Shown in pieces: positions 9,136 to 17,869 of a stretch of DNA of 64,000 bases. Position numbers and translations under genes: made by a program. This DNA comes from Acidobacteriota bacterium (lineage in GTDB: Bacteria; Acidobacteriota; Blastocatellia; Pyrinomonadales; Pyrinomonadaceae). The notes beneath the pieces are model-generated. The model ran no database searches. It had not been told where the DNA came from and worked only from the letters and a program-made list of their open reading frames with translations. Every line of letters begins with the position of its first letter. Positions within the stretch are counted from its first letter, which is position 1. The stretch lies in contig JAHBSM010000003.1 in assembly GCA_019639115.1 (NCBI GenBank), forward strand, positions 62,001-126,000, in the 5' to 3' direction.

Positions 9136-11676
9136 ATGACTATGAAGATCTCAGTTCTTAGGAAAGCTTCGGTGAGGAAATTTCTCGCCGCAGCGATACT
9201 ATCGTCGTTCGTACTTTCGAACGCATTTGCGGTTTCCGCGTTGGCGGGCCAATTCAATGAGCCCGCATTCACCGGCTCGTCCGTGACGCAAAAGTACACG
9301 ACCGACCTGACCCGGCTCGGCCGCGACCAGCGACTCGAAGAGAATCACTTCTTTGAGAAAGAGACGGCTAAGCTCATCAACCTTCTGACAAATGCCAACG
9401 GACGCCAGCCCGTTATCGTCGATGAAGACAAGGCCGCGCAGGACGCGGTTGTCGCCCAGCTTGCATTGCGCATCGCGCATGGCAACGTCCCGACGGTATT
9501 GGCCGGACGCACGGTTCTCAAGCTCGAATCTACGGCATTGTTCTCGAATACAAATTCGCGTGAGCAGGCAGCGAGGCTGATCGATACGATCGTAGCGGAG
9601 GTTACCGCTGCCGACGGACGCGTGATCCTCTACGTTGACGCGCTTGCCGACTTGGTCGGCGAACGCGCCGTAACGCAGAGCCTCATTAACGCGGTCACCG
9701 ACGGCAAGCTCACGGTGATCGGCGGCAGTTCTGTCGGCGACTACGCTGACCGGATCGAAGCTGATACTGCGGTCGCGGCACTTTTCGAAGGCATCCTCGT
9801 CTCCGATCGATCGAACGCCGGGAACACGGCTCCGGAGCAGAACCGTCGTGAACGGTTTCGCGGCGACAATGTCTCACCTGATATCCGCCAGATGATGGCC
9901 GACGGCGCATCGGGCGATACGAAGATCGATGTCATCATCCAGGCAAAGAACGGCAGCGGTACTGAAATACGCCAGTCGTTCAAAGCCAATGATGTAAAGA
10001 GTTTCGAACAGATCGGCAAGAGCGACATCATCGTAGCGACGATGACGCTCAATGCCGTTCAGGCTCTCTCAGCCGGCGGACAGGTGAATTACATCTCGCT
10101 CGACCGCAAGACGCTGCAGCAGGGCCACGCTGAGAATACGACCGGCACAACGATGTCGCGAAGCCAGGCAGCATCCGGTTCGACACCGGCCTACACGCTC
10201 GACGGCAGCGGTATCGGCATCGCAGTGCTCGATTCCGGCGTCTACGCCGCGCACAATGCTTTCAAAGACTCGAGCGGAGCATCGCGTGTCGTTTACAGCA
10301 AGAGTTTTGTCACGGGCGATTCCTCGACGGCCGACAATCACGGCCACGGCACTCACGTTGCGGGACTGGCTCTTAGCAATTCGACCATCAGCAGCGGCGC
10401 ATACCGCGGTATCGCAAACAATGCGAAGCTGATAAACCTGAAAGTGCTGAACAACCTCGGGATAGGACGCACTTCGGACCTGCTGGCAGCCCTGGAATGG
10501 ATCAGGGTCAATTGGGCAACCTATAACATTCGCGTCGTCAACATCAGCCTCGGCACACCCGCGATCGATGCATACTACAACGATCCGGTCACCAACAAGG
10601 TTTGGGAACTAAGCCAACTCGGTATAGTTACCGTCGCAGCCGCAGGCAACAACGGCAAAGACCTCCAGAATCGCAAGATCTACGGCCAGGTCCACTCGCC
10701 GGGCAACGAGCCGTCGGCGATCACGGTCGGAGCGACCAATTCAAAAGGCACCGACGCACGCGGCGATGATGTTATGGCTACGTTCAGCTCGCACGGGCCA
10801 ACACGCAGCTACGCAGTGATGCCGGGCGGCGTAAAGCTGTACGACAACATCATCAAACCGGACATCGTGGCTCCGGGCAACTCGCTGCCGTCAGCAGCCA
10901 GCTCGCCTAACGCGCTTCTGACGCTTTTCCCGACACTTCAGCCAGCTGAGATGAATCTTGCGGGCACTGCCGACGACATGATGAATATGAGCGGCACGTC
11001 GATGGCAACGCCGATCGTCGCAGGTGCGGCTGCGTTGCTCTTGCAGGTCAATCCTAAGCTGACGCCGTCGATGATCAAGATGATCCTGCAGTACTCGGCA
11101 CAGCCGCTGAACGGCGTCAACATGCTCGAGCAGGGAGCCGGACAACTGAACATCGAAGGCGCGGTCAAGATCGCAAAGACGCTGCAGAAGACCACGAACT
11201 TCACCGGAACGGCTGTCGGAGCATCGATGCTGGCGACCGGAGCTGCATCGCCGACGGCAAGCAGCACCATCAGCGGCACGACGTTCACGTGGTCGCAGGG
11301 TATCGTGACCGATCACTACTTTGCCAAGGGAGCCAACCTGATCTCGAAGTATCAGCGGTTCTATGACAACGGCTGGTCGTTCGACGATATGACATTCACA
11401 GTAGCGGGCTCGGCGATAACGCCAAATCTGCTATATCTCTCAACGGGCCTTACCGCAGGCAACTCCATCTACACAAGTAACGGAGCGATAATCGGTTCGG
11501 GCACGGTATTCCTCTCATGCGGCGTTCTGGTCGGCGACGGCGTTCTTGTGGGCGACGGCGTCCTCGTGGGCGACGGAGTATTGGTGGGCGACGGCGTGCT
11601 CGTAGGCGACGGCGTTCTGGTCGGTGATATGACATTCGCCACCTCAGAGAATGAGTACATCTTCGGAGATGAATAG
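9136..11676 (+). CDS. secreted subtilisin-like (S8) serine protease with C-terminal hexapeptide repeats
   Basis: An 846-residue protein. The signal peptide (FLAAAILSSFVLSNAFA) is followed by an uncharacterised N-domain of about 200 residues, a prodomain-like region, then an S8 catalytic domain at about 350-680: Asp in IAVLDSGVYAAH, His in NHGHGTHVAGLA, oxyanion Asn in AAAGNNG and Ser in MSGTSMATPIVAGAAA. The C-terminus carries six copies of VLVGDG followed by a short acidic tail. Such a hexad pattern resembles left-handed beta-helix turns and may aid surface attachment or assembly (inference). A GNAT gene follows 56 bp later. Expression is probably sigma-54 dependent. Confidence 0.92.
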   Translation: MTMKISVLRKASVRKFLAAAILSSFVLSNAFAVSALAGQFNEPAFTGSSVTQKYTTDLTRLGRDQRLEENHFFEKETAKLINLLTNANGRQPVIVDEDKAAQDAVVAQLALRIAHGNVPTVLAGRTVLKLESTALFSNTNSREQAARLIDTIVAEVTAADGRVILYVDALADLVGERAVTQSLINAVTDGKLTVIGGSSVGDYADRIEADTAVAALFEGILVSDRSNAGNTAPEQNRRERFRGDNVSPDIRQMMADGASGDTKIDVIIQAKNGSGTEIRQSFKANDVKSFEQIGKSDIIVATMTLNAVQALSAGGQVNYISLDRKTLQQGHAENTTGTTMSRSQAASGSTPAYTLDGSGIGIAVLDSGVYAAHNAFKDSSGASRVVYSKSFVTGDSSTADNHGHGTHVAGLALSNSTISSGAYRGIANNAKLINLKVLNNLGIGRTSDLLAALEWIRVNWATYNIRVVNISLGTPAIDAYYNDPVTNKVWELSQLGIVTVAAAGNNGKDLQNRKIYGQVHSPGNEPSAITVGATNSKGTDARGDDVMATFSSHGPTRSYAVMPGGVKLYDNIIKPDIVAPGNSLPSAASSPNALLTLFPTLQPAEMNLAGTADDMMNMSGTSMATPIVAGAAALLLQVNPKLTPSMIKMILQYSAQPLNGVNMLEQGAGQLNIEGAVKIAKTLQKTTNFTGTAVGASMLATGAASPTASSTISGTTFTWSQGIVTDHYFAKGANLISKYQRFYDNGWSFDDMTFTVAGSAITPNLLYLSTGLTAGNSIYTSNGAIIGSGTVFLSCGVLVGDGVLVGDGVLVGDGVLVGDGVLVGDGVLVGDMTFATSENEYIFGDE
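11521..11630 (+). repeat. 18-bp coding tandem repeat, six copies (VLVGDG)
   Basis: Six in-frame 18-bp units encode VLVGDG at the C-terminus of the protease, ending in VLVGDM. Codons vary between units (gttctggtc, gttcttgtg, gtcctcgtg, gtattggtg, gtgctcgta), so the repeat has been kept at protein level and is not a very recent duplication. Confidence 0.9.
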
Positions 11677-11732
11677 GAGCTGGAAGAAAACGAATAGTTA
11701 GATCAACTACTTCATCTATCAGGAGATCGACA

Positions 11733-12638
11733 ATGAGAACGCAAATAGCAAATAACCCACAACGTGAGCGTTCACGACCACATATGGTGCCGGTACCGGC
11801 ACCCGATATGGGCCGGATGTGCGTGCTGACCAGCACTGACACTGCTGAAGTGCTCGCTTTCCTCTCCATCCGGCCTGTACATACCGTCGTGATGACAAGC
11901 TTCATCAACGACAACGGAATTGTGAACGTACTGAACCGTGGTGTCTTCTATGGATATCGCGGCACCTCCGGTGAACTTGAGGGCGTGGCACTCATCGGGC
12001 ATTCGACGCTTGTCGAGGCCCGCAGTGACGAGGCTCTCAGAGCACTTGCCTACACCGCTCGCCACGCATCGACACCGATCCATTTGGTAATGTCCAGCGG
12101 CGACGCTGCCGAGCGGTTCTGGGATCACATGACCGGCGGGCTTCGTGCCCCTCGGCTCACGTGCACTGAGCAGCTTTTCGAGATCTCTTTCCCGTTCGCG
12201 GTCCGCGGACAGGAACACAAAATCGAGACCGCTACCGAAGAGTGGCTGATCCCGGTCGCCGAAGCGCAGGCCGAGGTCGCATTTATCGAATGCGGCGTGG
12301 ACCCGATGCAGAAGGACCGTGAAGGCTTTCTCAGCCGCGTCGCCCGCCGTATCGGGCAAGGCCGCGTATTCATCGTGACAGATGGCGACAAACTTGTCTT
12401 TAAGGCCGACATAATCGCCGAGACCGACGAATGCATCTATTTGGAAGGCATCTATGTATCGCCTGAGTATCGCGGCCGGGGTATCGGTTCGGATTGCCTG
12501 GCGGCGCTCTCGCTCGATCTGCTAGGACGCGTTTCCAACATTTGCCTGCTCAGCAATGTCGAATTCGCCTCAGCTCACCGCAGCTTCGAACGTGCCGGTT
12601 TTCGCAACACAGATCACTGCACGACGCTGTTCGCCTGA
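11733..12638 (+). CDS. GNAT-family N-acetyltransferase
   Basis: A 301-residue cytoplasmic protein. The N-terminal half (about 30-150) looks like a degenerate acetyltransferase-like domain. The C-terminal half (about 165-295) is a GNAT fold with the acetyl-CoA pyrophosphate loop in VSPEYRGRGIGSDCL and a closing strand in SNVEFASAHRSFERAGF. Substrate is unknown. It lies 56 bp behind the S8 protease, preceded by a good ribosome site (aggaga), and is probably in the same sigma-54 transcript. A stem-loop terminator follows. Modification of the protease or of a shared target is possible, but only by guilt of association. Confidence 0.8.
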   Translation: MRTQIANNPQRERSRPHMVPVPAPDMGRMCVLTSTDTAEVLAFLSIRPVHTVVMTSFINDNGIVNVLNRGVFYGYRGTSGELEGVALIGHSTLVEARSDEALRALAYTARHASTPIHLVMSSGDAAERFWDHMTGGLRAPRLTCTEQLFEISFPFAVRGQEHKIETATEEWLIPVAEAQAEVAFIECGVDPMQKDREGFLSRVARRIGQGRVFIVTDGDKLVFKADIIAETDECIYLEGIYVSPEYRGRGIGSDCLAALSLDLLGRVSNICLLSNVEFASAHRSFERAGFRNTDHCTTLFA

Positions 12639-12662
12639 ACCGAGCATGAACCAGAATGGAAG

Positions 12663-12688
12663 GGCCGCTCCGAAACCAGGGAGCGGCC
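12663..12688. terminator. bidirectional intrinsic terminator
   Basis: A perfect 9-bp stem, GGCCGCTCC/GGAGCGGCC, with an 8-base loop and TTTATTTG on the + side. It sits between the convergent GNAT and peptidase genes. Confidence 0.8.
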
Positions 12689-12716
12689 TTTATTTGTTCG
12701 ATAGATCGATGCAAGC

Positions 12717-14987
12717 TTAGAGGTTGCGGACTATAAAATCAGTCATCATCGTGTACCAGTGTTTGACCTGGGCAGAGTTCGTCACGCCGTGACGAGCGGT
12801 CGGGTAGAACATCACGTCGAACTGCTTATCGGCTTTCTGCAGTTCATAAACGAGGCGTGTCGTATTCTGCATATGCACGTTGTCGTCGATCTGGCCATGT
12901 ATCAGGAGCAGCCGGCCCGAGAGGTCCTTTGCCGCCTTTAGCACCGACGTGCGGTCGTAGCCATCGGGATTATTCTGCGGCGTCAGCATATAACGCTCCG
13001 TGTAGATCGAGTCATACAGCCGCCAATCCGTGACCGAACCGCCCGCGATGCCGATCTTGAAAGCCTTGCTGTGCGTCATCGCATAACTTGTGATGTATCC
13101 GCCAAAGCTCCAGCCGAACAGCCCTATCCGATCACCGTCAACGTACGGCAGCGACCGCAGATAATTCACGCCGTCCTCGATGTCGCGGAGCTCGAGTTCG
13201 CCCATTCGTTTGTAGATTGGCCAGACGGATTCCTCGCCCTTTCCGCTGGCGGATCGATTGTCGCAGACCCAGACGATGTAGCCTTTTTGCGCCAGTAACT
13301 GAAACCACATACCGCGATTGCCGCCCCAGCGGTCCGCCACCGACGGCGCATGCGGGCCGGCATAAGTGAACTGAAAAACGGGGTAGCGCTTGGCCGGGTC
13401 GAAATCCGGCGGGCGGATCATCATGGCTTCCATCTCAAATCCGTCGCGGGTCGGTACGCGAAGAAACTCGGGCCGGCTGAGTCGATATTGAGCGAGCGCA
13501 TCTACTCTGTTCTCCGAGATCGTGCGGACCGTCGAACCATCGGCTCTAAAGAGCCTCGTCTGCACCGGCGTGAGCGCGTCGCTCCGGTTCCCGACGAACT
13601 GCGACATCGACTGATTGAACAACGCTGAGTGCCAGCCGCTACCCTGGGTCAGCCTCTGCGGTTCGCCGCCATTCAGGCTTACGCGATAAACGTTCTCGGC
13701 GATGTGGCTGTCGCGTGTCGCGGAAAAATAGGCCCAACCGCCCTTGGCATCGACACCGTAGAGCGACCTCACCTCCCATTTTCCGTCGGTCAGCTGACGG
13801 ACGAGTTTGCCGTCCTGGCCGTAAAGATATAAATGCCGCCAACCGTTGCGGGCCGACTGCCAAATGAATTGGCCGCCGCTGCCATCGACAAAGATCGGAT
13901 CGTCATATACCTCGACCCAGGCCGGGGTTCGCTCCTCGAGAACGCGCGTGGTCTTGCCGTCGGTCGCGGCCGCATTCAGGTGCATCTCTGTCTGCTGGCG
14001 GTCCAATGCTTCAAAAAGTACAGCCGAACTGTCCGGCCGCCATGCCACACGGGCTATCAGCAGATCGTCGGGCTTATATTGACCCAGATCGACGAATCGG
14101 ACCGAATCACCGATCCTGAGTAGCGCCGGCGGCAGCCGCTCGCCGACCTTTGGGATGCGGCCTGCGTTCGGGAGGATCGATTGCTTTGAGATGTCGGCTA
14201 TGCCGAGCTTGACGGTCGGATTTGGGTCGCCCGCTTTCGGATAGATCGTGTTCTCGACATCCTGAGATGTCGGTATGTCGTTAGCTATCACGAACTTAGG
14301 CACGTTCGCCTCGTCTAGCCGCAGGAAAGCGATATATCTCGAGTCCGGTGACCACCAGTAGCCGCGCTTCTGTCCCCGGCCGTAGAGTTCCTCTTCGTAG
14401 ATCCAATCGAGATATCCATTGTAGATGGCCCGGTCGCCTTCGCGGCCGTCGCGGGTCAATTGGCGTTCGTTGGCTTTTGCCACTTCGACAACGAATAGAT
14501 CGTTTCCCCTGACGAAGCTTACGTACTTGCCGTCAGGGCTGAATTCAGGCTCCAGTTCCTCGCCACGGCCGTTCGTTAGACGCTTGAGCGAGCCCGCCGC
14601 TATGTCGTAGTACCAGAGGTCCTCCGCGTGCTCGATCAGCAAGCCTGTCTCGTCAGGATTGAATTTTAGCTCTGGCGAGTTTGCCATTCGTTCGGCCTCG
14701 TCGCCGCGCACGCCGACGCGAGCAAGTTCGATCACAAGCCGCCGCGTGTCATAATAATCTCTCGCCTGGCCGGTCTCGGCATCGACACGCATCAGCTTGC
14801 CATTGATCAACTGCCTGAATGAACGTCCGTCCGGGGCCCACTCGACGGCGACAGGTGCCCCGCCGAACCGCACTCGCTTGGCCGGATCGGGGCTGAAGAT
14901 ATCGTCCAGTGTCAGGAGTTTGTTCTGAGCAAAGTCCGGCACGGCCAACACCAGCAGGGCCGTGAGCATTAGAAAGGTCTTTTTCAT
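12717..14987 (-). CDS. S9 family dipeptidyl peptidase IV-like protease
   Basis: About 756 residues from the ATG at 14987, giving a signal peptide MKKTFLMLTALLVLAVPDFAQ. The N-terminal beta-propeller (about 40-490) is of DPP-IV type and contains YLDWIYEEELYGR, whose Glu pair binds the substrate amino terminus. The alpha/beta-hydrolase domain (about 510-755) has Ser in GLFGWSFGGYITS, Asp in HGQIDDNVHMQNT and His in YPTARHGVT. It removes Xaa-Pro or Xaa-Ala dipeptides from peptides in the periplasm. Full length and intact. Confidence 0.93.
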   Translation of the reverse strand: MKKTFLMLTALLVLAVPDFAQNKLLTLDDIFSPDPAKRVRFGGAPVAVEWAPDGRSFRQLINGKLMRVDAETGQARDYYDTRRLVIELARVGVRGDEAERMANSPELKFNPDETGLLIEHAEDLWYYDIAAGSLKRLTNGRGEELEPEFSPDGKYVSFVRGNDLFVVEVAKANERQLTRDGREGDRAIYNGYLDWIYEEELYGRGQKRGYWWSPDSRYIAFLRLDEANVPKFVIANDIPTSQDVENTIYPKAGDPNPTVKLGIADISKQSILPNAGRIPKVGERLPPALLRIGDSVRFVDLGQYKPDDLLIARVAWRPDSSAVLFEALDRQQTEMHLNAAATDGKTTRVLEERTPAWVEVYDDPIFVDGSGGQFIWQSARNGWRHLYLYGQDGKLVRQLTDGKWEVRSLYGVDAKGGWAYFSATRDSHIAENVYRVSLNGGEPQRLTQGSGWHSALFNQSMSQFVGNRSDALTPVQTRLFRADGSTVRTISENRVDALAQYRLSRPEFLRVPTRDGFEMEAMMIRPPDFDPAKRYPVFQFTYAGPHAPSVADRWGGNRGMWFQLLAQKGYIVWVCDNRSASGKGEESVWPIYKRMGELELRDIEDGVNYLRSLPYVDGDRIGLFGWSFGGYITSYAMTHSKAFKIGIAGGSVTDWRLYDSIYTERYMLTPQNNPDGYDRTSVLKAAKDLSGRLLLIHGQIDDNVHMQNTTRLVYELQKADKQFDVMFYPTARHGVTNSAQVKHWYTMMTDFIVRNL

Positions 14988-15033
14988 ATCGATCGATGCC
15001 AAACCGAAGGGCATTAGGATAGGCCGAATTCTA

Positions 15034-15945
15034 TCACGCCTTTGGGTGAGCTTTGTCGTACACTTCGATCATCTTTTCCATTGAGACCTGCGTGTAGATC
15101 TGAGTGGTCGAGAGCCGTGCGTGGCCTAGCAGCTCTTGTATGTCGCGGAGCGGTGCGCCCGCATCCAGCAGGTGGGTCGCGAACGCGTGGCGGAGCCCGT
15201 GCGGCGAGATATCGTGGATGCTGACACACTGGCGGATATATTTATCAACGAGCCGCCCGACGGACCTCGTCGTGATCCGACCGCCGCGTCGGTGCAGAAA
15301 CAGCGCCTCGGGCTCGCGTTCGGCCTCTGGTGCCTGAGCGAGGAAATGCCCGCGCGTTTCGCTGATGTAATGCATGACCGCCACGGCTCCGGGATCACCG
15401 AACGGCACGACGCGTTCGCGGCGCCTTTTGCCGAAAACGCGGACGTGACGGCCCGCCAGATCGACGTCCCTCAGGTCGATGCCGACAAGCTCGCTCACGC
15501 GGATGCCGGTCGCATACAGAAATTCCAGGATCGCACGGTCTCGTCGCCCGAGATGGGTTCCTGTATCGGGCGTTTCGATGAATCGGACGGCGTCATCGAC
15601 GGTGATGTGGACAGGCAGTTTGCGTTCGATACGCGGAGTCGCAACCTGTTTTGCCGGGTTCGCTTCGAGCTTACCTTCGCGCACCAGGAATTGAAAAAAG
15701 GTTCTCAGGCTCGCGAGCTTGCGGGCTACCGACGCCTTTTTATGATCAGCGTGCAGCCTGCCCATCCATTCGCGGATCGTTAGTCGGTCGATTCGCTCTA
15801 CGGGCAGGTCAGGCAGCTTTTCCATACTGCGGATATAGGCCGAGAATTGTTCGAGGTCGCTCAGGTAATTGCGAAGCGTGTGGGGGCTTACGTTGCGCTC
15901 GTAACGCAGATGTTTGATGAACTCATCGATCTCTTCCGTCAGCAT
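15034..15945 (-). CDS. xerC: tyrosine recombinase XerC/XerD
   Basis: About 303 residues from the ATG at 15945 ([20 protein letters not shown]). The SAM-like DNA-binding domain covers about 1-90. The catalytic domain contains Arg in [15 protein letters not shown], HxxR in [28 protein letters not shown] with the second His and the nucleophile Tyr, and Lys in [10 protein letters not shown]. Length is that of chromosome-dimer-resolving Xer proteins, and nothing phage-like is adjacent, so it is a housekeeping recombinase rather than the integrase of the phage block 9 kb away. XerC versus XerD cannot be settled here. Confidence 0.87.
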   Translation of the reverse strand: MLTEEIDEFIKHLRYERNVSPHTLRNYLSDLEQFSAYIRSMEKLPDLPVERIDRLTIREWMGRLHADHKKASVARKLASLRTFFQFLVREGKLEANPAKQVATPRIERKLPVHITVDDAVRFIETPDTGTHLGRRDRAILEFLYATGIRVSELVGIDLRDVDLAGRHVRVFGKRRRERVVPFGDPGAVAVMHYISETRGHFLAQAPEAEREPEALFLHRRGGRITTRSVGRLVDKYIRQCVSIHDISPHGLRHAFATHLLDAGAPLRDIQELLGHARLSTTQIYTQVSMEKMIEVYDKAHPKA

Positions 15946-15993
15946 CGCAGATGAAGTATGCCCGCCCTCGGGCGGCGTGCGCAAGCATGGGCA

Positions 15994-17082
15994 TTACGGC
16001 TTTCGTCTCACATAGTAGCCGCGTCTGGAACGCACGGTCGCGTCGGGCCTGCCGATTATCTTGACCTCTATCTCTCTGAACTCGCCTGAACCTCCGCCAT
16101 TCTCGTCCGGATAGTAACTCAGGACATACTGCTGCGCCAGCTCGGCCGAGATACGGTCAAAAGCGTCCTCGATCTCGCGTTCGTCGATCGGCGAATAGAC
16201 CGCGCCGCCCGTTTGTCTCGTGATCTCTTCCATCCGCCGTGCTGCCGTAAGCGTTCGTATATTTGCGTTCCCGCCGCGGCGGCCTGTCATCTTGTAATTC
16301 TCAAACTCTTTCGTATTGACCACGTAAACGAGGCAATCGTTGATCTGCAGCGAACGGATCACGATCTCCAGCGTCGTCTTGAGCTCGCTATAAGTGTCTT
16401 CGCCATCTGAAACGATCACGATCACACGACGGCCGGCCGTAGAACTCAGGTAATCCGCGGCCTTAATGATACCGTCGAGCAGAGCCGTCGCTCCGCGCGG
16501 CGGCGGAAATGCCTCGATGGCTCGGATAAGCGAACCGACGTTCGACGTAAGCGGCTGCTCCAGCCGAGTAGTGTCCGCGACTGAGAACAAAGCGCCCATG
16601 TCGCGTTCGGGGCGAAGTACTCGTTTGAAAAATCGGGTCGCGGCAGCGATCTCGAGATCGCGTGCGGCCAGAGCGCTCGACGAGTTGTCGAACAGCATTG
16701 CAAGCCTGAGCGGAGCGCCGGAGAAAGAGACCTCGCCGATCTCAGCCGGCTTGCCGTCGATCGCAAGCGAGAAATCGTTTGCCCGCAGCCCCGGTATCAT
16801 CCGCCCGCGTGCGTCACCGACAAACACCGGGATAGGCACCAGCGTCGAATCGACCCGGATCACGTCATCGCCGCCTTCTTTTGGAGAAGGTACGGGCGAC
16901 GGTGTAGGAGTCGCAGTAGATCTCGCTTCGGTCGGCGAATACGTGACGACCGGGCGGCTGCCGCTTGTCGGTGTCGGGGTTGGTTCGGGTTTCTGCCTGC
17001 CGGACTGCGCGTAGGAACTTGCCGCCATGAAAGAGGCCACCGCGAAAAGCGTCAATTGCCAACATGATCTACGCATGGGCAT
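15994..17082 (-). CDS. secreted VWA-domain protein, second acidobacterial-type copy
   Basis: 362 residues: signal peptide ending SSYAQ, a Pro/Thr-rich linker (PEPTPTPTSGSRP), then RVDSTLVPIPVFVGDARGRMIPGL and a VWA domain (about 125-330) with MLFDNSSSALAAR as the MIDAS DxSxS region and IVIVSDGEDTYS as the distal Asp. It ends in an immunoglobulin-like strand (VRSRRGYYVRRKP). Unlike the longer copy at 4358-6523, this one keeps an intact DxSxS metal site. It precedes xerC by about 50 bp on the same strand. Confidence 0.82.
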   Translation of the reverse strand: MPMRRSCWQLTLFAVASFMAASSYAQSGRQKPEPTPTPTSGSRPVVTYSPTEARSTATPTPSPVPSPKEGGDDVIRVDSTLVPIPVFVGDARGRMIPGLRANDFSLAIDGKPAEIGEVSFSGAPLRLAMLFDNSSSALAARDLEIAAATRFFKRVLRPERDMGALFSVADTTRLEQPLTSNVGSLIRAIEAFPPPRGATALLDGIIKAADYLSSTAGRRVIVIVSDGEDTYSELKTTLEIVIRSLQINDCLVYVVNTKEFENYKMTGRRGGNANIRTLTAARRMEEITRQTGGAVYSPIDEREIEDAFDRISAELAQQYVLSYYPDENGGGSGEFREIEVKIIGRPDATVRSRRGYYVRRKP

Positions 17083-17121
17083 ATACGACCCGTTTGATTA
17101 CGAAAACTCTCAATGATTTGC

Positions 17122-17853
17122 CTAGACAAGCAAGAGTTTTGTACCGGCGATCACGAGGACCACGGCCAGAACCCTTCTTAAAGTGACCGCGTCGAACCTT
17201 CCTGACCCAAGCATCGATCCGGCAAAACCGCCGGCGATCGCCGCCGCGAGCCACCAATACACTTCTGTCGGCAGTTCCGCGATGCTATAGCTTAGACCCG
17301 CGAGGCCTGCGGCAGAATTGACCAGGATGAAGAGAGCCGAAATACCTGCTGCGTCCCGCGATTCGGCCCATCTCATAAGTATTAGTATCGGCGTAAGAAA
17401 TATACCACCACCAACGCCCACGACACCCGAAACGAGCCCGATCACGGCGCCGACAGCAAGCGCGGCCATGAGCGGCACATCGCTGCGCCGAAGATCGTTC
17501 TTGAGTTCCACTGCCATACGAAACGCGGTCAGCAGCAATACGACCCCAAGTATCGTCTTGTGAATGTTGGTCGCCAGATCGATCTTACCGCCAAGATATG
17601 CGAACGGTATCGACGCAGCCGCGAATGGCCAGAAGGTGCGCCAAACAAAATGTCCGTTCTTGGCGAAGTGAACAAACGCGATCCCGGCCACCACCAAATT
17701 AAGTACGAGTGCCGTCGGGCGCGTCACAGCAGGGGAGATCGAGAACAGAGCCATCACAGCGAGATAGCCAGACGCTCCGCCGTGTCCCACCGACGAGTAA
17801 AGCATCGCCACGAACATCACTGCGCCGATGATGGCGATCGAGGTCAATTCCAT
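17122..17853 (-). CDS. TauE/SafE (TSUP) family membrane transporter
   Basis: 243 residues with about eight membrane segments and duplicated halves. Family features include SVGHGGASGYLAVMAL near the N-terminus and the mirrored SGVVGVGGGIFLTPILIL in the second half. TSUP proteins export or import sulfite, sulfonates or other sulfur-containing anions, and the actual substrate is unknown. It begins 17 bp beyond the trmFO stop on the same strand and may share its transcript. Confidence 0.87.
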   Translation of the reverse strand: MELTSIAIIGAVMFVAMLYSSVGHGGASGYLAVMALFSISPAVTRPTALVLNLVVAGIAFVHFAKNGHFVWRTFWPFAAASIPFAYLGGKIDLATNIHKTILGVVLLLTAFRMAVELKNDLRRSDVPLMAALAVGAVIGLVSGVVGVGGGIFLTPILILMRWAESRDAAGISALFILVNSAAGLAGLSYSIAELPTEVYWWLAAAIAGGFAGSMLGSGRFDAVTLRRVLAVVLVIAGTKLLLV

Positions 17854-17869
17854 AGATATCCCTCAATGT

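Noticed and set aside
11469..11914. Antisense frames with a Pro/Thr/Ser/Arg repeat
   Set aside because: They are the shadow of the VLVGDG-coding repeat and have no start signal of their own.
15136..15783. 215-codon + strand frame opposite xerC
   Set aside because: Shadow of the recombinase gene; no ribosome site and no recognisable protein features.
15034..15945. The tyrosine recombinase as integrase of the capsid block
   Set aside because: It has the size and motifs of XerC/XerD, lies 8.5 kb away among unrelated genes, and is not flanked by an attachment site that I can see.
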